The notes beneath the pieces are model-generated. The model searched no databases, had not been told where the DNA came from, and worked only from the letters and a program-made list of their open reading frames with translations. Below are positions 35,742-45,640 of a stretch of DNA of 64,000 nucleotides, piece by piece. The first letter of the stretch is position 1, and every line of letters begins with the position of its first letter. Source of the DNA: JAFLBI01 sp964616465. GTDB taxonomy: Bacteria; Bacteroidota; Bacteroidia; Chitinophagales; Chitinophagaceae. The stretch spans positions 107,475 through 171,474 of the forward strand of contig CAZTTO010000007.1 of the NCBI GenBank assembly GCA_964616465.1. Direction: 5' to 3'. Both the position numbers and the translations under genes were made by a program.

Positions 35742-36539
35742 ATGACGCACCCATTCACTTATATAGATCCCAATGCTAGGATCGCACCCAACGTAAAAAT
35801 TGATCCATTTACTGTTATTCATGGCGATGTTCATATTGGAGAAGGAACTTGGATTGGAAGTAATGTAACCATCATGGAAGGCACCAGAATAGGTAAAAAT
35901 TGTAGGATTTTTCCAGGAGCAGTTCTTGGAGCTATTCCTCAAGACTTAAAGTATACTGGTGAAAAAACAATAGTTGAAATAGGAGACAATACTACTATTC
36001 GTGAATTTGTAACCATTAATAGGGGTACAAATGATAGGGGTAAAACAGTAGTAGGCGATCACTGTCTTATTATGGCGTATAGTCATATTGCACACGATTG
36101 TATTATTGGCAACCACTGTATTATGAGCAACAGTACGCAAATTGCTGGTCATGTTACAGTTGGAGATCATGCCATTATAGGCGGAGTAAGTGCAGTGCAT
36201 CAGTTTGTAAATATTGGTCAGCATGCATTTATTGCCGGAGGAAGTTTAGTTAGTAAAGACGTTCCACCTTACATAAAAGCTGTAAGAAATCCATTAAGTT
36301 ATGGCGGTGTAAACAGTGTAGGATTAAAGAGAAGAGGTTTTACCATTGAGCAGATTAATCATATTTTAGACATTTACAGAACCATCTATAACAAAGGAAT
36401 GAACATCACGCAAGCATTGGAATTTATTGAAGAAGAAATTCCTGCAAGCGACGAGAGAGATGACATTGTTACGTTTATACGCGAAAGTGGACGAGGCATC
36501 ATTAAACGTTTTATGAAGGGTGCTCCAGACGAAGAATAG
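35742..36539 (+). CDS. lpxA: UDP-N-acetylglucosamine acyltransferase
   Basis: 265 residues, the usual LpxA length. Hexapeptide repeats run from residue 10 to about 185, with the catalytic-His region YSHIAHDCIIGNHCIMSN and the GNH motif. The C-terminal helical part (NSVGLKRRGFTIEQINHILD) is typical. LpxA performs the first acylation of lipid A synthesis. It lies in the lpx run, with the ABC ATPase five bases downstream. Confidence 0.95.
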   Translation: MTHPFTYIDPNARIAPNVKIDPFTVIHGDVHIGEGTWIGSNVTIMEGTRIGKNCRIFPGAVLGAIPQDLKYTGEKTIVEIGDNTTIREFVTINRGTNDRGKTVVGDHCLIMAYSHIAHDCIIGNHCIMSNSTQIAGHVTVGDHAIIGGVSAVHQFVNIGQHAFIAGGSLVSKDVPPYIKAVRNPLSYGGVNSVGLKRRGFTIEQINHILDIYRTIYNKGMNITQALEFIEEEIPASDERDDIVTFIRESGRGIIKRFMKGAPDEE

Positions 36540-36544
36540 AGTCT

Positions 36545-37165
36545 ATGCATATTCATTTGCAGGGTCTTGGAAAGAAATTCAATAGAGAGTGGATTTTTAA
36601 AAATCTCACATACTCATTTATTACAGGAAACTGTTATGCTATTACAGGTAACAATGGAAGTGGAAAATCTACCCTTTTAAAAATACTTGCTGGTTATAGT
36701 ACCTATAGCGAAGGATCTTTACTGTGGAAAAGCAGCAGCAACAATTCCATAGAAAGTGATGCTGTTTACAAAGAGATTTCAATTGCAGCACCCTATCTTG
36801 AACTTATTGAAGAAATGACAGCCATAGAACTCATGCAATTCCATTTGTCATCTAAACAATGGATAGCTGGCTTTGACAATCATTCAATTCTTAAGAAAGT
36901 TGGTTTGGAACAGGCTGTTAACAAACAAATTAAATTGTATTCATCGGGAATGAAACAGCGATTGAAATTAGCGCTGGCATTTTTTTCAAAAACTGAATTA
37001 TTGCTTTTAGATGAACCCTGTACCAACTTAGATGCTGCTGGTGTTGAAATATATCATTCACTTTTGTTAGACTTTACCCAATCAAGAACAACTATTATTT
37101 GCAGCAACGACCCCACGGAATATCCTAATTGTAATGACCATCTTTCAATCATGGATTACAAATAG
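36545..37165 (+). CDS. ABC transporter ATP-binding protein, last gene of the lpx run
   Basis: 206 residues. Walker A is GNNGSGKSTLLKI, the signature is LYSSGMKQRLKLA, Walker B is LLLLDEPCTNLD. The switch His is replaced: ICSNDPTEYPNC has no clear H after the beta strand. The adjacent genes make a lipid or polysaccharide export role attractive, but no permease is encoded here and the missing switch His is atypical. It is followed by a terminator, so the run ends here. Confidence 0.82.
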   Translation: MHIHLQGLGKKFNREWIFKNLTYSFITGNCYAITGNNGSGKSTLLKILAGYSTYSEGSLLWKSSSNNSIESDAVYKEISIAAPYLELIEEMTAIELMQFHLSSKQWIAGFDNHSILKKVGLEQAVNKQIKLYSSGMKQRLKLALAFFSKTELLLLDEPCTNLDAAGVEIYHSLLLDFTQSRTTIICSNDPTEYPNCNDHLSIMDYK

Positions 37166-37216
37166 GTAGGAAATAGAAATTACTTTGTTCATTTTTTTAA
37201 ACAACTATTCAAAAAT

Positions 37217-37249
37217 AAAATAGCCACCTCTTTTGGAGATGGCTATTTT
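37217..37249. terminator. Bidirectional rho-independent terminator
   Basis: AAAATAGCCACCTC (37217-37230) pairs with GAGATGGCTATTTT (37236-37249) with one mismatch. It separates the convergent lpx run and susD. Confidence 0.88.
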
Positions 37250-37268
37250 CAAATGATAGTTATTTGGA

Positions 37269-38759
37269 TTAATATCCTGTGTTTTGAGTCATGTTTGGAT
37301 TAGCTCTCATTTCCACTTCAGGAATTGGGAACACCCAACGATGGCTTGTACTAGGAAGTGAAGTTTGAACACCCGAATTTGGATTACCAGCTCCTGTAAC
37401 AGGGCGGCTAACAACACGAGTAGTACGCTTCAAATCGTACCAACGATGACCTTCGAAGCACATTTCTCTTCTTCTCTCTGCTGCAATCTCATTAGTTAAT
37501 GCAGCACCAGAAAGAGTTACGTTCACCCAGTTTAAAATACGCGCAGCTTTTAAAGCATTTAAATCTGCATTCGCTTGAGTAGCATTATTGGTTAATGCAG
37601 CAGCTTCAGCACGAATCAAATACATTTCAGCAACACGAAATACTTTAAAGTTAACTAGGTTATCTGACGCAGTACCTTTACCACGGAATTTAGAAAGTGC
37701 CCAGTTGTTAGCACCACCTACAGTATTTCTCAAGAAGAAATAGCTAGTGAAGCGGATGTCACGACCAGTTCCTGTTGCAGCAAATCCAGTAGTATCGAAT
37801 GTGCTAATAAATGCAGGAAGTACACCAAATGTGTTTCTGTTTGCACGGAAACTCATTAATTCTGCACTTGGGAATGGAGAACCTGGGTCACCACTGTTGT
37901 TTACGATTGACCAAATAACCTCAGCAGAGTTAGCATCATTCCAAATACCAGGGAATTGAGCACGTGTAGCTAATGGGAACTGGTTAATAACCGCAGTAGC
38001 TTGGGTTGTTGCAGTAGTGTAGTCTTTAGCATACAATGCAACTCTTGCCAAAGCAGCACGGGCCCCCCATACATCAATACCACCTCTATTAGTTGCAGTA
38101 TTGATTGCAGCATCCACATCACTTAATAAAGTGATTGCACGGTTTAAATCTGCATAGATAGCATCATATACATCTCTTACAGTACCACGAGCTGGGAATG
38201 TAATTCTTGTATCAGTCTTCACTGGAATACCTGGTGATGTACTTGCTCTATCAAGATTGTCAGCATAACCTTTTAACACATCGAAATGTGCAATGGCGCG
38301 CGCTGCCAAAGCTTGACCAAGAATTCTGTTATAAAAACGCTCATTCTCAGAACGAACATTATCAATACCATTGATAATATAGTTAGCCTGAAGAATAGTG
38401 TTGTATGGTTGTCTCCACATAGCAGTAAAGAATGTACGCTGTCTATCAGATGCATCATACTGCCAGTTATGAACTTGGTTAAAGTTTACCAACGATTCAA
38501 GGGTTTCATAGGTGTTATCCGACAAAATTTCGGTAGTCATTGTGTAACCATTGTGGTAATCTGCCGATGCAAATGCACCATACACACCCGACAATTGACG
38601 CTGGTAAGAGGCCAAATCTGTAAAAGAGTTGGTAGGTGTTAACCCAAATGGGTTTTGTAGCTCAAGGCTTTTGTTGCAACTACCCAAGCCTATAACAAGA
38701 CCTAGAGAAGCTACCCAGCCTATATATTTTGTTTTGATCATAGTTTTCAGTTTTTCCAT
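37269..38759 (-). CDS. SusD/RagB-family outer membrane lipoprotein
   Basis: 496 residues. A lipobox (LGLVIGLGSCNKS) puts the mature N-terminal Cys near residue 28. The helical SusD fold has TPR-like segments, with a C-terminal end typical of RagB/SusD (EMCFEGHRWYDLKRT, HRWVFPIPEVEMRANPNMTQN). Surface SusD lids bind glycans or peptides and work with the SusC barrel. It is 15 bases downstream of susC. Met7 is a possible alternative start. Ligand not predictable. Confidence 0.93.
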   Translation of the reverse strand: MEKLKTMIKTKYIGWVASLGLVIGLGSCNKSLELQNPFGLTPTNSFTDLASYQRQLSGVYGAFASADYHNGYTMTTEILSDNTYETLESLVNFNQVHNWQYDASDRQRTFFTAMWRQPYNTILQANYIINGIDNVRSENERFYNRILGQALAARAIAHFDVLKGYADNLDRASTSPGIPVKTDTRITFPARGTVRDVYDAIYADLNRAITLLSDVDAAINTATNRGGIDVWGARAALARVALYAKDYTTATTQATAVINQFPLATRAQFPGIWNDANSAEVIWSIVNNSGDPGSPFPSAELMSFRANRNTFGVLPAFISTFDTTGFAATGTGRDIRFTSYFFLRNTVGGANNWALSKFRGKGTASDNLVNFKVFRVAEMYLIRAEAAALTNNATQANADLNALKAARILNWVNVTLSGAALTNEIAAERRREMCFEGHRWYDLKRTTRVVSRPVTGAGNPNSGVQTSLPSTSHRWVFPIPEVEMRANPNMTQNTGY

Positions 38760-38774
38760 GTATGGGTTAAGAAA

Positions 38775-41774
38775 TTAAAATCCAATTCTTACACCTGCTT
38801 GAACCGTACGCAATGCAGGATACTGAGCACCTGTAAGAGAAGCATTTGCAAACTCAGGATCACGACCACGGAACTGGGTGAATGTTAACAAGTTGGTTCC
38901 AGAAGCATACACCATCAATGAACGAATCTTTGCTTTGCTCAATGCACCAGCAGGAATGTTATATGAAAGTGTAACTGCACGCAAACGAAGGAATGAGTTG
39001 TTTTCAACGAAGCGTGTTGTACTTGATACAAATACGTTTCCTGGACGAGGGATTCTAGTAATATCACCAGGACGCTGCCATTCTGTTAACATGTCTGTAA
39101 TCATGTTATCGTAATAATAATCTGGGTTCTCCAAGTTATTTCTCTCGTTGTTATAAGCAGACTGTCCACCGAAATAGCTAAACTGAGCAGAGAAAGCTAA
39201 TCCTTTGTAGTTGGCATCTAAACCAAATCCACCAAAATAAGTAGGATCACCATTTCCAACAATCTTACGATCGTTGATATCATAGGTTTCAGTAACACTA
39301 CCATCTAGCTTACGGTATTGTGCGTTACCATTAGTTGGATTCACACCTACGTACTCAACTAAGAATAGTGACTGAACTGGCTGACCTTTGATACGAGCAA
39401 CAATACCAGAAACAATGGTGTCACGATCTGTTAAGCGTACCACTTGGTTCTTGTTGAAAGTAATGTTTGCATTCAAAGTCAAACGGAAATCTCTGTTCTT
39501 AACAAGATCGTAGTTAAGTGCAATTTCAACACCGCTGTTTCTAACAGCACCAATATTGGTAGTTAATGTATTGAAACCTGTTGTTCTTGAAAGTTCAGTA
39601 GGTAAGAACAAGTTATCTGTTAATTCATTGTAGTATTCAAGCGAACCGTTCAATCTGTTTTTCAAGAAACCAAATTCAAAACCAGTGTTGAACTTCTTAC
39701 GAGCTTCCCACTGTAAATCGCGGTTTTCTAATTCTGTTACAATAGAACCCTGTGCAGCATTGTACAAACGACCAGCTACAACACCTTGCGACTGGTAGAA
39801 GCCAATACCTTCTTGGTTACCTACTGTACCATAACTCACTTTAAACTTCAATAGATTTAACCAGTTTGAAGTTTTTTCCATGAACTTCTCATCTGAAATA
39901 GCCCAAGCTGCACCTACACCACCAAAAGTAGCGTAACGCTTGTCAGCACCGAAACGAGAAGAACCATCGCGACGAATATTACCTGAGAAGAAATACTTGT
40001 TTTTATAACCATAGTTAAATACACCAAAGTATGACTGCAAAGCTGCATCTGCACCACCTGCTCTTACTCTAGGTAACAAGTCTGAATTGATTGTTGCACC
40101 TGCTTCATTTTGGAATGGAGATTCTAACAAGAATACCGTTCTTCCACTATTTGCAGTTTTAACATCAACTGTTTCATAATATGCACCCGCATCAACTGTA
40201 TGATCACCGAAGCTATTGCTATAGTTGATTGAGTTGGTGTTGGTAACCCGCTGGCTTTTTGAAAAGTCACGAGCAAATGAACTTGTACGGAAGTTGGTAA
40301 ATAATCCAGAAGTTGGACGAGGGTTAAATCCACCACTGTAAGTTCTTCTGTCTACGAATCCGCTAAAATCAAACTGACGATAGTCAATACCATACACCGT
40401 TTTAACTGATAAGCCTTTAACAAAAGGAATTTTATACTCTGCATTAATTGCAGCAACAGTTCTTAAATCAACACTCTTGTTATTATTCCAAAACAAATCA
40501 GTAGTTGGAATAGGCTGGAATGATTCAGCAATTCTTGGACGAGTTAAAGTTGTACCACCTGCAACAAAGTTACCAGCAGCATTATAACGGCCAGGAACAA
40601 ATGGTTGCTCATAAGGATTGGTCCATAATCCTGCGTTCAAAGGAGTACCAATTCCTGTATTTGCTTCAGAAGTGTTGCTAAAATTAGAAACAGTTCCAGT
40701 TGCATTTAATCCAAAGCTGAAGTTACCAGCATCTTGTGTTAAGTTAATACGACCAGTGATACGATCAAACCCTGTATTACGAACTGTACCTTCTTGAGTG
40801 AAATAGTTTACTGATGCGAAATAGCGGGTTTTCTCAAAACCACCAGAAGCACTAGCGTTCACACTATAAGTGCGAGCTGTTCTTGTAATTTCTTTGAACC
40901 AGTCTGTATTAATTCTTCTTAAAGAATCAATTTCTCTCTGAGAATAAAATGACAAAGATGTACCACCTCTGCGTAATTCAAAATCAATTTTCTGATTTGT
41001 ACTCATCAACTGCATATCGTTGAAATCTGGTAAAGTTGACCAACCAGTATATGCATCTACTTCCAACTTGGGTTTACCTGTGCTACCACGCTTAGTAGAA
41101 ACAACAATAACACCATTACCACCTCGAGAACCATACAATGAAGTTGCAACCGCATCCTTCAAAACTGAAATGTTCTCAATATCGTTCGGGTTAATTTGAG
41201 AGAAATCAGCCGCAGCAATTTGAATTCCATCTACAATATAGATAGGTTCTGTACTACCCTGAATTGAACCTCTACCACGAATGATTGCACTACCGCTTGC
41301 ACCAGGCTGACCAGAGTTAGCTCTTAAGATTAAACCTGGAGTACGACCCTGCATAGCTTGGTCGAAAGAAGCAATAGGCACTGCTGCAACTTCTTCTCCT
41401 TTAATGTTACCTGAAGATCCAACGAAACTCTTTTTCTGAGCTGTTTTATATCCAGTTACGATTACCTCTTCCAGGTTATCAGCTGTAGCTGTCATGCCAA
41501 TTGCTAGACTACCACCAGTGATATCTGCCTGAACAGAGTTGAAACCTACAAAACGGAAAGTCAAACGCTTTGCATTTTGTGGAACGTTAACTGTAAAAGA
41601 TCCGTCCTCTCCAGTTGTAGCTAAGTTTTTGCCATCGTAACTTACCACTACACCTGCCAAAGGAGAACCATCTTTTGCATCGGTTACCTTACCGGAAACC
41701 GCTTTCGTTTGTGCTAATACATCAAACGAGAACAATGCGCACAAAACTGTGAGCAAACCAACGATTTTTCTCAT
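38775..41774 (-). CDS. SusC/RagA-family TonB-linked outer membrane protein
   Basis: 999 residues: signal peptide (MRKIVGLLTVLCALFSFDVLA), carboxypeptidase-regulatory-like domain (VSGKVTDAKDGSPLAGVVVS), the TonB-box region (EEVIVTGYKTAQKK), plug domain (SGSAIIRGRGSIQGSTEPIYIVDGIQ, SLYGSRGGNGVIVVSTKRG) and a large barrel. It imports large nutrients with its SusD partner. No polysaccharide lyase or glycosidase is adjacent, so the locus is a bare SusCD pair and a peptide or other substrate is possible. Confidence 0.95.
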   Translation of the reverse strand: MRKIVGLLTVLCALFSFDVLAQTKAVSGKVTDAKDGSPLAGVVVSYDGKNLATTGEDGSFTVNVPQNAKRLTFRFVGFNSVQADITGGSLAIGMTATADNLEEVIVTGYKTAQKKSFVGSSGNIKGEEVAAVPIASFDQAMQGRTPGLILRANSGQPGASGSAIIRGRGSIQGSTEPIYIVDGIQIAAADFSQINPNDIENISVLKDAVATSLYGSRGGNGVIVVSTKRGSTGKPKLEVDAYTGWSTLPDFNDMQLMSTNQKIDFELRRGGTSLSFYSQREIDSLRRINTDWFKEITRTARTYSVNASASGGFEKTRYFASVNYFTQEGTVRNTGFDRITGRINLTQDAGNFSFGLNATGTVSNFSNTSEANTGIGTPLNAGLWTNPYEQPFVPGRYNAAGNFVAGGTTLTRPRIAESFQPIPTTDLFWNNNKSVDLRTVAAINAEYKIPFVKGLSVKTVYGIDYRQFDFSGFVDRRTYSGGFNPRPTSGLFTNFRTSSFARDFSKSQRVTNTNSINYSNSFGDHTVDAGAYYETVDVKTANSGRTVFLLESPFQNEAGATINSDLLPRVRAGGADAALQSYFGVFNYGYKNKYFFSGNIRRDGSSRFGADKRYATFGGVGAAWAISDEKFMEKTSNWLNLLKFKVSYGTVGNQEGIGFYQSQGVVAGRLYNAAQGSIVTELENRDLQWEARKKFNTGFEFGFLKNRLNGSLEYYNELTDNLFLPTELSRTTGFNTLTTNIGAVRNSGVEIALNYDLVKNRDFRLTLNANITFNKNQVVRLTDRDTIVSGIVARIKGQPVQSLFLVEYVGVNPTNGNAQYRKLDGSVTETYDINDRKIVGNGDPTYFGGFGLDANYKGLAFSAQFSYFGGQSAYNNERNNLENPDYYYDNMITDMLTEWQRPGDITRIPRPGNVFVSSTTRFVENNSFLRLRAVTLSYNIPAGALSKAKIRSLMVYASGTNLLTFTQFRGRDPEFANASLTGAQYPALRTVQAGVRIGF

Positions 41775-41848
41775 GTGCTGTTTTAATTTGTTAAAGAAAG
41801 GTGAAAGATATATACATCTTAGAACCTAGACAAATAATGCATAAAAAA

Positions 41849-41872
41849 AGCTGCCGACAAATGTCGGCAGCT
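41849..41872 (-). terminator. Rho-independent terminator for the zinc peptidase gene
   Basis: AGCTGCCGACA pairs with TGTCGGCAGCT with a 2-4 base loop. The T-run is on the minus strand. Confidence 0.82.
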
Positions 41873-41913
41873 CATCCTTTTTAAGGTTTTTTTAATCTTG
41901 TTTAAGAATCGGC

Positions 41914-42600
41914 CTACTCTCTTTCACGATTTCCTAAAAAGATCAATATATATTGTACTAAGGTGGCTACTGAAGCCAATGCAGCTACTACATAAGTCAT
42001 TGCAGCCCATTTCAATGCATCTTTTGCACCCTCCTGCTCCTGCCCTCTGGTAATGCCCGCATTGTTAAGCCAAACCAAGGCCCTATTGCTGGCATCAAAC
42101 TCTACAGGTAAGGTTACAACCGAAAAAATGGTGGTCATGGCAAATAATAATATACCTATTAGTAAGAGCTGTGGAAATACATTAATCATCAAAATTCCAC
42201 CCAATAGTATCCATTGCACAATATTGCTACTAAATTGAACGATGGGTACTAATCTGCTGCGCATCATAAGCCAACTATACGCAGTTGCATGCTGAACGGC
42301 ATGTCCGCACTCATGGGCCGCTACAGCAGCAGAGGCTATACTAGAACCAGCATACACCTCTGGACTGAGGTTCACGGTTTTATCCATTGGATTGTAGTGG
42401 TCCGATAAAAAACCATCAACAGAAATGACCTTCACATCATAAATCCCATTCTCCCGAAGCATCTTTTCTGCTACCTCCTTCCCAGTTAGTCCACCCATCA
42501 ATGGCATCTGACTATATTTCTTGAATTTTCCCTTTAACTGCATGGAAACCAACATACTTAGACCAACAAACAGAAGAGAAACCAACATGATTGAGTTCAT
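41914..42600 (-). CDS. Membrane zinc metallopeptidase of the YugP type
   Basis: 228 residues. The zinc motif is AAHECGHAVQHATAY, and downstream hydrophobic segments (WILLGGILMINVFPQLLLIGILLF, and near the C-terminus) place it in the inner membrane. The pattern fits the neutral zinc metallopeptidase family pfam Zn_peptidase_2 (YugP). The substrate is unknown. It is a monocistronic unit with its own terminator. Confidence 0.85.
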   Translation of the reverse strand: MNSIMLVSLLFVGLSMLVSMQLKGKFKKYSQMPLMGGLTGKEVAEKMLRENGIYDVKVISVDGFLSDHYNPMDKTVNLSPEVYAGSSIASAAVAAHECGHAVQHATAYSWLMMRSRLVPIVQFSSNIVQWILLGGILMINVFPQLLLIGILLFAMTTIFSVVTLPVEFDASNRALVWLNNAGITRGQEQEGAKDALKWAAMTYVVAALASVATLVQYILIFLGNRERE

Positions 42601-42792
42601 AAATTGAATTTTTATACTTTATATATACAAATTTCTAACCAGTTAAAAATCAAGCCATTCCACCATGGCAATCAAACAAATTTATGTCAAAAAGTCTGCT
42701 TTTGGCGTTTTGCTGCTGCTAAAATCCTGTCAAAATTTGATGACTGCCCTAAGAATTAGGAACCCAAAAAAGTACCCCCAAATCATCAAAAA

Positions 42793-42885
42793 TAATTTTG
42801 AGATATGGGCCAAAAATGTAATTTAGTGCTAGAATTTAATGGGTTAGTAAGTAAACAAGGCCGGCTTTCGCGTCGGCCTGTTTGC
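42793..42885 (+). ncRNA. Candidate small RNA or leader with promoter and terminator-like hairpin
   Basis: The gap 42601-42958 holds no gene. A TAATTTTG at 42793-42800 fits the -7 box, and AGGCCGGC (42858-42865) pairs with GTCGGCCT (42872-42879) before a T-rich stretch. A transcript of roughly 75-80 bases would start near 42807. No -33 element and no homology is recognised, so this is a weak call. Confidence 0.3.
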
Positions 42886-42958
42886 ATTTTTAGAGGGTAC
42901 CTTTTTCAAAACTTTTCGAATTCATTTTCATAAAAATTCAACCCGTTATCTTTATCGC

Positions 42959-44323
42959 ATGAGCAAAGTGAAATCGGCATTTTTTTGCAACCAATGTGGT
43001 TATGAAAGTGCAAAATGGTTAGGTAAATGTCCTTCTTGTCAACAATGGAATACTTTCACCGAAGAAATCATCCACAAAGAACCAGCACTAAAAAATACTT
43101 GGAAGCAAGATGCAAAATCAAATGCTCCAAAAGCAATTGCAATTGAAGATGTACAATATGAAGCTGAACCTCGTATTCTTTCTTTCGATGCTGAATTGAA
43201 TAGAGTTTTAGGAGGTGGTATTGTTCCAGGTAGTATTACGCTTGTTGCGGGCGAACCAGGCATTGGTAAAAGCACTCTCTTCTTACAAATTGGATTACAA
43301 CTTCCAAATAAAAAAGTGTTGTATGTAAGTGGTGAAGAAAGTGAACAGCAAATTAAAATGCGTGCCGATCGTTTAAGTGGAAAGAATGCACAGTTATTTT
43401 TATATACAGGCACAACCATCCAATCGCTTTTTCAAGAAATAAAAAAAATACAGCCCGAAGTTGTGATCATTGATTCTATTCAAACATTGCAATCAGATTT
43501 ATTGGATGCACCTGCTGGTAGTATTTCTCAAATTAAAGAGTGCGCAGCAGAATTGCAACGCTTCGCAAAAGCTACGCATACACCGGTATTTATTATTGGA
43601 CATATCACTAAGGACGGAAATATTGCTGGACCAAAAATTCTGGAACACATGGTAGATACTGTGCTTCAATTTGAAGGTGATCGTCATTATGCGTATCGCA
43701 TTTTACGCACTATGAAGAATCGCTTTGGAAGCACGGCTGAATTGGGCATTTATGAAATGACAAGTAAAGGCATGCGTATGGTTAGCAACCCTTCTGAATT
43801 ATTGATTAGCCAAAAAGATGAAGGACTGAGTGGCTCTGCTATTGCTTCTACGCTAGAAGGTTTGCGCCCATTGTTAATTGAAGTACAAGCCTTGGTCACG
43901 CAAAGTGTATATGGCACACCACAACGCACCGTTAGTGGATTTGATTTGAGAAGATTACAATTGTTGTTAGCTGTTCTTGAAAAGAAAGGTGGCTTTTTAT
44001 TTGGCACCAAAGATGTGTTTCTAAACATCGCCGGCGGATTAAAAATGGATGATCCATCTATTGACTTGGCTGTGGTTATGGCGCTGTTGTCTAGTTATGA
44101 AGATGTACCTATCCCTTCAAATATTTGCTTTGCGGGTGAAGTTGGATTGAATGGCGAAATTCGTGCTGTCAATAGAATTGAACAAAGGGTAGCGGAAGCT
44201 GCTAAGTTGGGTTTTGAAAAAATGTATATCAGCCGTTTTCATCAGGGTGTGTTTGAAAAGAAACCCGATATTGAATTGGTTGCTTGCAGTCAAGTGCATG
44301 AAGTATTTCAACAAATATTTTAA
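42959..44323 (+). CDS. radA: DNA repair protein RadA
   Basis: A 454-residue Lon-like/RecA-fold repair ATPase that promotes branch migration in homologous recombination. The N-terminal zinc finger uses Cys10, Cys13, Cys24 and Cys27. Walker A is AGEPGIGKSTLFLQ, and the RadA KNRFG motif appears in MKNRFGSTAE. The C-terminal Lon-protease-like domain lacks a catalytic serine, as is normal. A near-match -7 box (TATCTTTA, 42947-42954) sits just before the start. It is first of a plus-strand run with comF and the peroxidase. Confidence 0.95.
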   Translation: MSKVKSAFFCNQCGYESAKWLGKCPSCQQWNTFTEEIIHKEPALKNTWKQDAKSNAPKAIAIEDVQYEAEPRILSFDAELNRVLGGGIVPGSITLVAGEPGIGKSTLFLQIGLQLPNKKVLYVSGEESEQQIKMRADRLSGKNAQLFLYTGTTIQSLFQEIKKIQPEVVIIDSIQTLQSDLLDAPAGSISQIKECAAELQRFAKATHTPVFIIGHITKDGNIAGPKILEHMVDTVLQFEGDRHYAYRILRTMKNRFGSTAELGIYEMTSKGMRMVSNPSELLISQKDEGLSGSAIASTLEGLRPLLIEVQALVTQSVYGTPQRTVSGFDLRRLQLLLAVLEKKGGFLFGTKDVFLNIAGGLKMDDPSIDLAVVMALLSSYEDVPIPSNICFAGEVGLNGEIRAVNRIEQRVAEAAKLGFEKMYISRFHQGVFEKKPDIELVACSQVHEVFQQIF

Positions 44324-44340
44324 TCTAGTAACTTAGCTGC

Positions 44341-45039
44341 ATGTTAGCAGTTATTCAAAATACGCTCAATGATTTGAGCCATTTCTTGTTTCCGCATATT
44401 TGTCTGGGTTGTAAAACAGATCAAATTGCGCACAGTGAAGTACTCTGTGTTGCTTGTTCTAGTCAATTGCCCAAAACAGGTTTTATTGGCATTCAACACA
44501 ACGCTACGGAACAAGTGTTTCTTCCACGAATTCCCATTGAAGCAGCGGGATCTCTTTTGTACTTTAATACAAAAAGTACTACGCAAGAATTGCTCCATCA
44601 CTTGAAATACAAACAGTATAAAGAGGTGGGTAGCTATTTGGGCAACCTGATGGGAATGGAAATAAATGACTCGAAAAGATTTAATGAGATAGATGCAATC
44701 GTTCCAATTCCTATCCACCCAAAAAAATTATACATACGTGGTTATAACCAAGCTGAAGTAATTGCTGATGGGATTGCTAAATTTTTACAATTACCCACTA
44801 TCAATAATTGGATGGTGAAAACAGTAGCCATTGCTTCTCAAACAAAAAAGAATCGGGTCGACAGATGGCAGTCGGTGGATCAAACCTATTCACTGAATGC
44901 TGGCTTCCAACAAAATTTCCGCCACATATTATTGGTAGATGATGTATTAACCACTGGGGCCACCCTAGAGACCTGTGCTCGCTTGTTCATTGAAAAGGGG
45001 ATTAAAGTGAGTATTGCAACGGCAGCCATCACCATTTAA
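44341..45039 (+). CDS. ComF-family phosphoribosyltransferase-like protein
   Basis: 232 residues. An N-terminal Cys-rich part (HICLGCKTDQ, VLCVACSSQL) is followed by the PRPP-binding loop ILLVDDVLTTGATLETC of the PRTase fold. ComF is linked to late DNA uptake steps in naturally competent bacteria. It follows radA by 17 bases, a DNA-handling association. Confidence 0.88.
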   Translation: MLAVIQNTLNDLSHFLFPHICLGCKTDQIAHSEVLCVACSSQLPKTGFIGIQHNATEQVFLPRIPIEAAGSLLYFNTKSTTQELLHHLKYKQYKEVGSYLGNLMGMEINDSKRFNEIDAIVPIPIHPKKLYIRGYNQAEVIADGIAKFLQLPTINNWMVKTVAIASQTKKNRVDRWQSVDQTYSLNAGFQQNFRHILLVDDVLTTGATLETCARLFIEKGIKVSIATAAITI

Positions 45040-45100
45040 ATAGATTTTTTCGTTTGGGAACATTTTCATCAGAACTTTGTTGTAACAAAAAATCAAACTT

Positions 45101-45637
45101 ATGAAATGGCTTTTCGCTTCCATTGTAGTTCTAACATTATCAGCATTTACTATGACCATGAATAACAGTACTATTCACCAGTTTAAGGTGAAATCAATTG
45201 ATGGAAAAACAATTGATTTCTCTCAATTCAAAGGCAAAAAGATTTTGGTGGTGAACGTTGCTTCTAAATGTGGTTACACGCGTCAATACGATGGCCTTCA
45301 AAAATTATATCAACAATACCAACAAAAATTAGTGATTGTAGGCTTCCCTGCAAATAATTTTGGTTCTCAAGAACCAGGCAGCAACGACGATATCCAAGAT
45401 TTTTGTAAAAAGAATTTTGGTGTTACTTTTCCTTTAGCTGCTAAATCCGATGTAATTGGCGATAACACCAACGAAGTGTATCAGTGGCTTTGCAACAAAT
45501 CTAAGAACGGTGTTTTAGACGCAACCATTCGCTGGAATTTCAATAAGTTTTTATTAGATGAAAATGGAAAGCTGATCGCTTACTTTCCTTCACAAACGGA
45601 ACCCACCAGTGAAGAAATCACTAAGCACTTAAAATAG
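45101..45637 (+). CDS. Glutathione peroxidase-family protein
   Basis: 178 residues with an N-terminal hydrophobic stretch (LFASIVVLTLSAFTMTM) that could act as a signal peptide. The catalytic residues are Cys in NVASKCGYTRQ, Gln/Asn in GFPANNFGSQEPGSN, and Trp/Asn in IRWNFNKFL. It uses Cys, not selenocysteine, so it likely takes electrons from thioredoxin and reduces hydroperoxides. Its terminator hairpin overlaps the 3' end of the convergent recQ. Confidence 0.9.
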   Translation: MKWLFASIVVLTLSAFTMTMNNSTIHQFKVKSIDGKTIDFSQFKGKKILVVNVASKCGYTRQYDGLQKLYQQYQQKLVIVGFPANNFGSQEPGSNDDIQDFCKKNFGVTFPLAAKSDVIGDNTNEVYQWLCNKSKNGVLDATIRWNFNKFLLDENGKLIAYFPSQTEPTSEEITKHLK

Positions 45638-45640
45638 GTA

